Origin: Heliopora coerulea | Lineage: Eukaryota > Cnidaria > Anthozoa > Scleralcyonacea > Helioporidae | Assembly: GCA_030142905.1 (NCBI GenBank) | Contig: JASJOG010000002.1 | Span: 5,899,001-5,963,000, forward strand | Direction of reading: 5' to 3' | DNA length: 64,000 nt | Part shown: piece by piece, positions 57,058-64,000 of the stretch | How the letters are laid out: each line of letters begins with the position of its first letter | How positions within the stretch are numbered: the first letter of the stretch is position 1 | Notes under the pieces: generated by a model | Told to the model about the DNA's origin: nothing | Databases searched by the model: none | Seen by the model: only the letters and a program-made list of their open reading frames with translations | Translations under genes and position numbers: made by a program

Positions 57058-60000
57058 CAGGCCGACCTTTCGTAAGTTCGTGGACATTCTTTTGGAAAGC
57101 AACAATTGTACGTGAAAAAGACACCCCTTACTAGAAGCTAAGTCTAGAGATGAACCAGTTCATGCCCTAGAGCGGAATAAAAAAAGAACGTAAAACCGAA
57201 AACACACCCAATCTTAAATTTCAAACGAGTTCGTTAGCTACTAGTGTAGCTTCTTATTAGAATCCAGTTGTAACGGAATGCGAAGTCACACACTCCACAC
57301 ATTACTGTTGATAATAAATAAATAAAAGACATACGTGCATGCAATATGACGAGGGCGATTTGAGCAAACATATCAAAATTCCTGATAAACTCTTTTAACA
57401 TACTTATAAATATTGTCAAATCGAACATGTTGAAAGGATTTAATCGTCAAACGTTGGTAAATGAAGTTGAACTATGTGTGCACATGTTAAAGATTTCTTT
57501 CAACGTCCTCAAACCTTGACAAGTCTGCAACACGAAGTCACAGTTTCAGCAAATGAACTGCCGGTCAGAGAAGAATCAACCGTTCATTCGCTCAACAAAA
57601 CTGTTTCATTCATATTGAATGCAGAGACCTACCCATAATTAGTAATACCTGTAATAATTATTTTGTCCTGTTCATTGTTCAAAATCCAGCTTCATTCATA
57701 CAAAAACCCAGCAGAAACAATGGCAGACATTCACAAAAAATTCCTGATTCACTTGTATTTTCATCTCTTTCGTTCAAAAAAACATATCAATGAAGATGTT
57801 TTTTTATTGATCTTCGGCGTCTGCACATCGTATTTGTTCTTCGTGTCCCAATGTGATCCTCCCTAACCATGACACGTTCCTTCGAAAATGCCAGTTTAAT
57901 ATTTAACGAATGATATTTATTTAATGGCGATCGTATAGTTCCGTTTGTTACGCGAATGCATAAAACATAAATCGTCTAAAAGCTTATATAATCGACAGCA
58001 CGACTGCAATAAAACCTTCTGTTTTGTACGAACGATTTGGAAAAATTTGCATGCACTTACTTCATCCTTAGCTCCATATTGAAGGCCTACAATAAACCAG
58101 GATTCAGTTCCGACTACTTGGTAGACAAACACACAGAAAATGAAAATAATTTTGAGTCTGTCAACAGTTTCATTACTTCTTAAATTATGTAAATATTTCG
58201 ACGTTTAGCTCAGTTCACTATCACTAGACTCGAGAAAGGCCATGAGTTGGAAAATAGTGATAATTTTTAAAAGCCTAAGGGACTTGCTTTCGAACAAAAA
58301 TCTTAATTCTTGTGTAAATCCTTGTTTAGCGTAAGCCTTTTGAATGCGAAGGAAGTCTCAGTGGTATCTGGAATTTCTTATCTTTCAAACCCACCAAGAC
58401 ATTTTATTACGGTCTTACAATAATTTACATAAGCTTAGTCAAGATATTTAGGTTTGATGGATGTAGAGTTTGCCGTCAAATGCACATGTTCTGTGCTCTA
58501 CAAAGCTTGCAAATCCACTACCTATATTCTTAAATTATGAAAAAGTTGAGCCCTCAGACGTGATCAACCACGGAAGCTTGGTATCTTCGTCATGTCTCAT
58601 ACTACTACGGACAGGTTGACCTGTTTATTGGTTTTTTGCATCAAGGCAGATGTTCATGCATAGGAGTGACATTTTAGTCAGTAGTTTCACATCACTTCTG
58701 ACTTAGTACTCACAGGATTTGGTGCAACTCCGTTTTCTATGTTGTCAACAAGTCCAGGTACTAGTCGAAGTTATGCAAAGCTCTCATGGGAATAATTTAC
58801 AGAAAATCACTCTATTTGAAATAAGTACAACACAAGCACGAGATGTGCTCAGTCAAATATAAGAATAACCTTGACCGGTTTTCTTACCTTGGGAGATTCA
58901 ATGTTTAAAATACAGGAACTCTCTGGGTAAGCATTCAGTACAATATAGGTACTTGTGTCGTCTTGTGTGTAGATCTTGATATAGTTTTACATGCCACGCA
59001 AATAATGAGATGTATCCGGCGTTGAAAGAGTTTGTTGATTAATTAATTCACAGTCAGGGATAATGACCGAAGCTGGACGCCTCTTAACATTGAGAAGAGT
59101 AAAAAGCAATCCTGAAACTAAATCTATTAAATCGAACTTGAATCTCCTGCATGTCTGAAAATAGAACAAGAGCCTGACGCCGCGCTGTCGTCCAGATTCT
59201 GAAAACAAGACCAATTTGCATGCATTGATTGGCTGAATATGATTTATGCAAGAAAATCTATTACAGTCACGAAAGCTGGAGTTCCCAACAAAGGACCCAT
59301 TGTTTGGGACTACAGTAGTTTGGACTTGCCACTGCAAAGAAATTGGGCATCGCAAACAGCGTGAGCCGGATATTTTAATGCGATACAGACGGTTTAGATT
59401 AAGTAACGTGACACCGGTGCTGCAACTGCAAAGAAGTCTTTGTTAATTGAAAGAATTTGTAAGTTGAAAGAAGTCTTTGTTTGTTCCGGTTATTTTGCGT
59501 TTGGTTAACCTTTGGTTGGTTTTCGTTGGTTAGTTCGAAGCCTGATGAAGGCGACTGCAGTAAAGAGTTCAAGCGAATGAAGATTGCCGCAAGACAAATG
59601 TACTTTTTTTAGTGAATTTTCGACTTTATCTAAATTATCTTTTGACCTTTGGATAAAATTTTAGTCCGAAGATGATTCAGATAAAGTCGAAAATCTACGG
59701 AAAGAAAACGTGTTTGTTATTTATGGAAACAGTTAATTGACACATTGTACAGATGTATACTTGTCAACAATAAAATCTATGAAACAAACCGTGTAGTTTA
59801 TGGAGTTTTGGAACTTATTAAGCACCTTTTTAGCTCATCAGCCAATCTTTTGCCCATCTTGACAAACCTCTAAAAAATCATCGAATAAACAGATTCCCGC
59901 TACCTCAGATGCTCACAATTCCAGTTCAGAAAGACAATTATTTCGACACCGTCTGCAATGGTTTTGTGGGCGGATAATCTACGTCGGGTGGGTGGCATCA

Positions 60001-60186
60001 AAATTCGTACTGTCGACTTAAATGGCTCACTATGGGAATCAAGAAGTCAGTGGAATGTTACTTCCAATTGAACGTCACTAGTTCGTACTTGCTAACGAAT
60101 GGATCTCTTCGTTCGGTTAAATTCATCAATTTTCGTCACCGATTTGTTTTGCAACGTATTTGTAAACTAAATCGTTTAGGTGCTGC
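57058..60186. other. No gene recognised
   Basis: Short ORFs only. An inverted repeat (TTTTCGACTTTATCT with AGATAAAGTCGAAAA) spans 59617-59692. Confidence 0.4.
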
Positions 60187-60805
60187 TAAATCAGTCGCAT
60201 TATAGTTGCACGCACAAGAGATGTCACACTAGGCAACACTCCATGCAACTTGTCGTGGAACAGGGACCGAAAAGGGCTAAGAATGAGTCGGCCACTCATT
60301 TTCATTGTCTAATCACGATTGCCGTTCCGAGACAAGTTGCACGAAGGATGGTACGCTGTGCAACATCTCAAAAATCCGTTGAAACATTGCCGTAATCGTT
60401 ATCAGTGAAAAGTAGAACTTGGTTCATCTTAGTGCACGGGCCTTAACGCTATTAAACTATGCAACTATTCTTGAATTTTGTTTTGCAGTTCTGCGGCAAG
60501 ACCAGTTGCAATAGAAATTGCATCATGTAGCATAGTCCCCAATCGTCAAATGTCGCAACATTTCTGTTGCTGCGGGTGTTGCACGACGTTGAACTAAGTT
60601 CTACTTTTCGTAACAAAAGTCACAATGCAGCAATGGATTTTTGACGCGTTGCACAGTGTAACATCCTTCGTGCAACTTGTCTCGCAACGGGAATCCTGAC
60701 CGGTTCATTCTCAGCCCTTTTCGGTCTCCGTTCCACAACAAGTCGCACAGAATGTTGCCTAGTGTAACAACCCCTTTATCACGCAACTGAAACCTGACGG
60801 ATTCA
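60187..60805. mobile_element. Long fold-back MITE
   Basis: Imperfect arms of about 220 bp: CACTAGGCAAC, GACCGAAAAGGGCT and AAGTTGCACGAAGGAT in the left arm recur as reverse complements in the right arm (60590-60800). A spacer of about 170 bp separates them. Many TTGCA/TGCAA words. No coding capacity. Confidence 0.7.
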
Positions 60806-61071
60806 GCCGTTCCGACCCAAGTTGTAAGTCAAGTTGCATGGTGTAACAGCGGCTTTAGTGCAACATGCACCGCAAGGGTAATTTTAGCGTTGCGAAGCAT
60901 TGAAAGATTTTGAATTGAATCAAAAACTTACCTCGCAACGCTGAAACGGAAACCGAAGTTGGTGGGTGTACCACACCAACTGTGGTTTTGAGTTGCAATC
61001 ATTTGCTTGAGTATACTTAAATTGTTTAAATTTCTAAAATGAAGAACGAGAAAGATTAATACATACTAATT

Positions 61072-61440
61072 TAGCTGTATCGCTCATTCTAGCCTATCAC
61101 AGGTTGTTTAAATGCTTATGCAGGATTCTTCTCTTCGTTTGAACAATCACTGCGCCAGACAAGCCGGTTTCTCATTTTCATTTCAAAATCTTCGTCTAAC
61201 ATTCAAGATGCAGCTACTAAATATTTTGGTTTATTATCATCCTCATTTTGTAATGTTATCGAAGAAAATTTCCCTGAAGTGTATTTCAGCAATAAGTAAA
61301 TTGTCCGCACGTTGACAACAGGAATCGACAGGTGCAAATGACAGCGTTCATCTTATTGGTCCAAATAGGTCATCTGCAGATTCAATTTGTTTTGAAGCGT
61401 TACAAGTAAAGCGGTCAGGATTCTGACCGATTTTATCTGG
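61072..61440. repeat. Dispersed direct repeat, copy 1
   Basis: GTATCGCTCATTCTA, TTCTTCTCTTCGTTT, ATTTTCATTTCAAAATCTTC and ACAGGTGCAAATGA-AGCG recur in the same order at 62830-63175. Copies are clearly diverged. No domain is seen in either; probably an old transposon family. Confidence 0.65.
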
Positions 61441-62829
61441 TGCCACCTGGTCCACGGCACAGGCTTATTAGCCTACAATTTTGGGCAAATATTCCAGGGA
61501 CAAGGTCGCAAATGGCTCTCTTCTTACCGTACTGAAGACAAAAAAGAGAATATAGTTCGTTCCTCCTCCCCTCTCCCTTCCATCAATGTTGTTTCATACC
61601 AGTGTGAAAGATAATGATGTTGGCTGGGTAATTAACCGAGTAATTACTACGCAACGTTGAAGCGGAAACCGAAGTTAGTGGGTGTAGCATACCAATCGCG
61701 GATTTGAGTAGCAATTATTTGCATGACCTCACTCAAATTATTAACTTTTTAAAACTAGAAATACGTGTACGCAACAAACCCTCCACCACCCTTCCAATAC
61801 ATCTCTCGAGAATCCAAGTAACATTGATAAATTTTCAAAGTTGTCAAAAAGACAAATCGTCCTTACTGTAACTGGAAGAGGTAATACAATAAAGAAAACA
61901 CAATATTTGGCCACAAATATTAACCCAAATTGGAAATCATTTTACATTTAAACTGCTTGTCTTCATATTTACGTTTAAAATTTCTATTCTGTTTTATTAA
62001 AACAAAACGTTTAGTGAGAATAACCTTTAACGGTTTAATAAATAAGAGATCCATTCTGACAATTCTACTGCTTATCAATGAATGTTCATAGCAAGACCCT
62101 GTATTAGTTGCGATCTTGAAACATTTCGAGTCGTTTTCCAATCAAACTTTTCACTCATTTTGCTTTAAAAAAAGATTTTTTATTAGATAGCCAGGCTTTC
62201 CGTCTTATAATTGGATAATTCTCAAAGGTTACCGGTAGGATATCAGCATCACAGACAGCTCATGAGTGAAATTTTTTTTTTTTGATAATTTTTGTCTTAA
62301 AAACTGATAAATTCTATATTATCTCAAAGTTGGTTAAAAATGTCTATTAGAAGTGCTATGGAGAAGATTTATGCTAAATATTCATCCGGAGGTACAACAC
62401 TTTGTTGACGAAGATGAAACAAATTACGAAACGGACGAAATAAACAAAGAAAACATGAATGAGTTTTGCATTTTTATCGCTGACCAAAAATCGAAAAATA
62501 CAAAACATAAAACAGGATACAAGTAAACCTTGAGCAAGTTTTGTTGAAGAAGAACGAGAAGAGGGAAGTAAAAGACGTACTTTTTCCAAGGCAAAACATC
62601 AATAAAAAAAAATGGCGTATAAACCTGCAACTCTTGCCTACTTTCAAATAAGCATTCAGTGGCACCTCAGTACGGAATCCATATATATATGAAGAGACAT
62701 ACACAAAGCAAAAATTTTTCTCACTAGTCACCACGCGTGTAACAGGACTCCACGCACGTCGAGATTAGTACCCTCGCACCGCGCTTTGCGCGGTGGGCGA
62801 GATGATAAACGAGGGAAATTAATTTATTT

Positions 62830-63175
62830 AGTTGTATCGCTCATTCTACTCTACCACAAGTTGTTGAAATGTTCTGGGTTCTTCTCTTCGTTTAAACAAT
62901 CTTTAAGCCAAATAAATCGACTTCTTATTTTCATTTCAAAATCTTCTTTAACAGTTGAGACACAGCAACTAAATTTTTTTTTGGGTTGTTTTCAGCTGGC
63001 ATTTTGTAATGTTATTGGGGAAGCTATTCCTAAAGTGAACTGCAGCAATAAGTAAATCGCCCACCAGTTGAAAACAGAAATCGACAGGTGTAAATGAAAG
63101 CGCTCTTCTTTTTGGTCCAATGGAATCACCTGGATATTCGATTTGCTTTGAAGAGTCACAACCAAACCGGTCAGG
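62830..63175. repeat. Dispersed direct repeat, copy 2
   Basis: Second copy of the repeat at 61072-61440. A GC hairpin (CACCGCGC TTT GCGCGGTG, about 62775-62793) lies just upstream. Copies of another short repeat (GCGGAAACCGAAGTT) flank copy 1 at 60950 and 61662. Confidence 0.65.
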
Positions 63176-64000
63176 CCCCTGATCGGTTTCATGTGATGCC
63201 AGCTGGTCCTATTTCATGCCCAGAGTATATGAGGTTAATTGGCCTCGCTCAATTCCCAACAAAGTCCCAAAAAAAGACCCAACCCTGGACAAGGGTTCAT
63301 TGGCACCATAACGGTTGGTCGTGAGCGAGCGAAAACAGGAAAGATCACCCCGTGACAGTAATCAAGGACACGATTTTAACAGTGTCGTTGCAAAGTTGCT
63401 GTATCTTGGATCAGCTGGGCTTGATAATTCTAAGAAAACAAGTCAAATGGTATAAGTTATCTTAAATCAGAACGTAGTTATAAAATTATAAAGAATTCCA
63501 CTTCACAATTTCTGTACAGTTGAGAAGAATAAGAGTATATATTCTTCTCACTTAACCCAGTCATCTTAGGACACTTTTCTGCACTTAATAGGAAGTTCAC
63601 GGCTGGGTCATTTGGTTTTAATTAAGCCCAGACCAAGGAACCAAGCATAGTCCTAAGGTTAGGGTCACCTAGAATTTATGCAGATGACGTTACAAGCTAA
63701 AGATTACCAATGAAGGTAATTTCATTATACATTTCCAACTGGCAAACACGTAATTACTTACATTGTCTGACATAACGAATGTTTACAATGCATGCAGTCT
63801 GCTTTGCTTAAACTGGACTGCTGGTCAGTAATATCATACGAGCCAATCCATATACTCTCTTTCTTTAAACAGATAATGCCTGCAGACAGTAGCATCGAGG
63901 GCTTATAAAATGACAATCTGAGCGGTTAATATGACCAGAGGTGTGGACATCTGAAATATTTTTCGATAGTTTAGGTCAAACAGGAAGTTATAATATTTTG
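63176..64000. other. No gene recognised
   Basis: Non-coding in appearance to the window edge. Confidence 0.4.

Noticed and set aside
58987..59355. 122-codon minus-strand ORF
   Set aside because: No recognisable motif and no supporting splice sites or repeats.
1..64000. CRISPR arrays, prokaryotic operons or defence systems
   Set aside because: No regularly spaced repeats or bacterial gene organisation; introns, SINEs and animal domains indicate a metazoan genome.

Overview
The window is animal genomic DNA, most likely from an anthozoan cnidarian (coral or sea anemone). It is AT-rich and intron-rich, and carries many Penelope-like retroelements with hammerhead-ribozyme-type motifs, tRNA-derived SINEs, fold-back MITEs and (AT)n/(CA)n/(CT)n tracts. 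The taxon is inferred from style and repeat content; no alignment was run.

One gene can be reconstructed with confidence, on the minus strand from about 47.65 kb down to 9.68 kb. Every internal exon is a multiple of three, starts and ends in phase 1, and has good splice sites. Reading 5' to 3': signal peptide (47573-47654); trypsin exon and a 287-codon glycosylated module (40624-41421, 39424-40284); a second such pair (32305-33102, 31105-31965); a third (24425-25222, 21088-21948); EGF plus SEA (18803-19261); two EGFs (13295-13543); transmembrane segment, short tail and stop (9677-9876). The product would be a type I membrane serine protease carrying one to three catalytic domains depending on splicing. 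All three trypsin copies keep the catalytic triad, Asp at the S1 site and an RVRR|VIGG activation site that looks furin-cleavable.

From 24.4 to 41.4 kb there is an ~8.3 kb tandem duplication (24425-32304 and 32305-40623) whose junction falls inside the trypsin exon. The middle trypsin exon has copy-1-type upstream sequence and copy-3-type coding and downstream sequence, as expected from unequal crossover between two trypsin exons. A looped assembly graph could give the same picture and must be excluded.

Mobile DNA fills the introns. At 14332-17385 two 1518-bp Penelope-like copies lie head to head around an 18-bp spacer, flanked by one 14-bp direct repeat. A second Penelope-like fragment at 33.3-34.6 kb, with a duplicate at 25.4-26.6 kb, shows a partial version of the same fold-back. 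Hammerhead-type ribozyme motifs occur at 3.1, 3.9, 5.1-5.2 (a twin in a 74-bp palindrome), 14.4, 17.3, 25.5 and 33.4 kb. A TA-flanked element at 42257-43748 carries an intact 161-codon HIRAN-like ORF. An hAT-like non-autonomous element lies at 12049-13068.

The flanks (1-9.6 kb and 47.7-64 kb) hold SINE, LINE, MITE and Penelope remnants and simple repeats. I could not identify a further conventional gene there; one weak exon candidate lies at 2037-2128.
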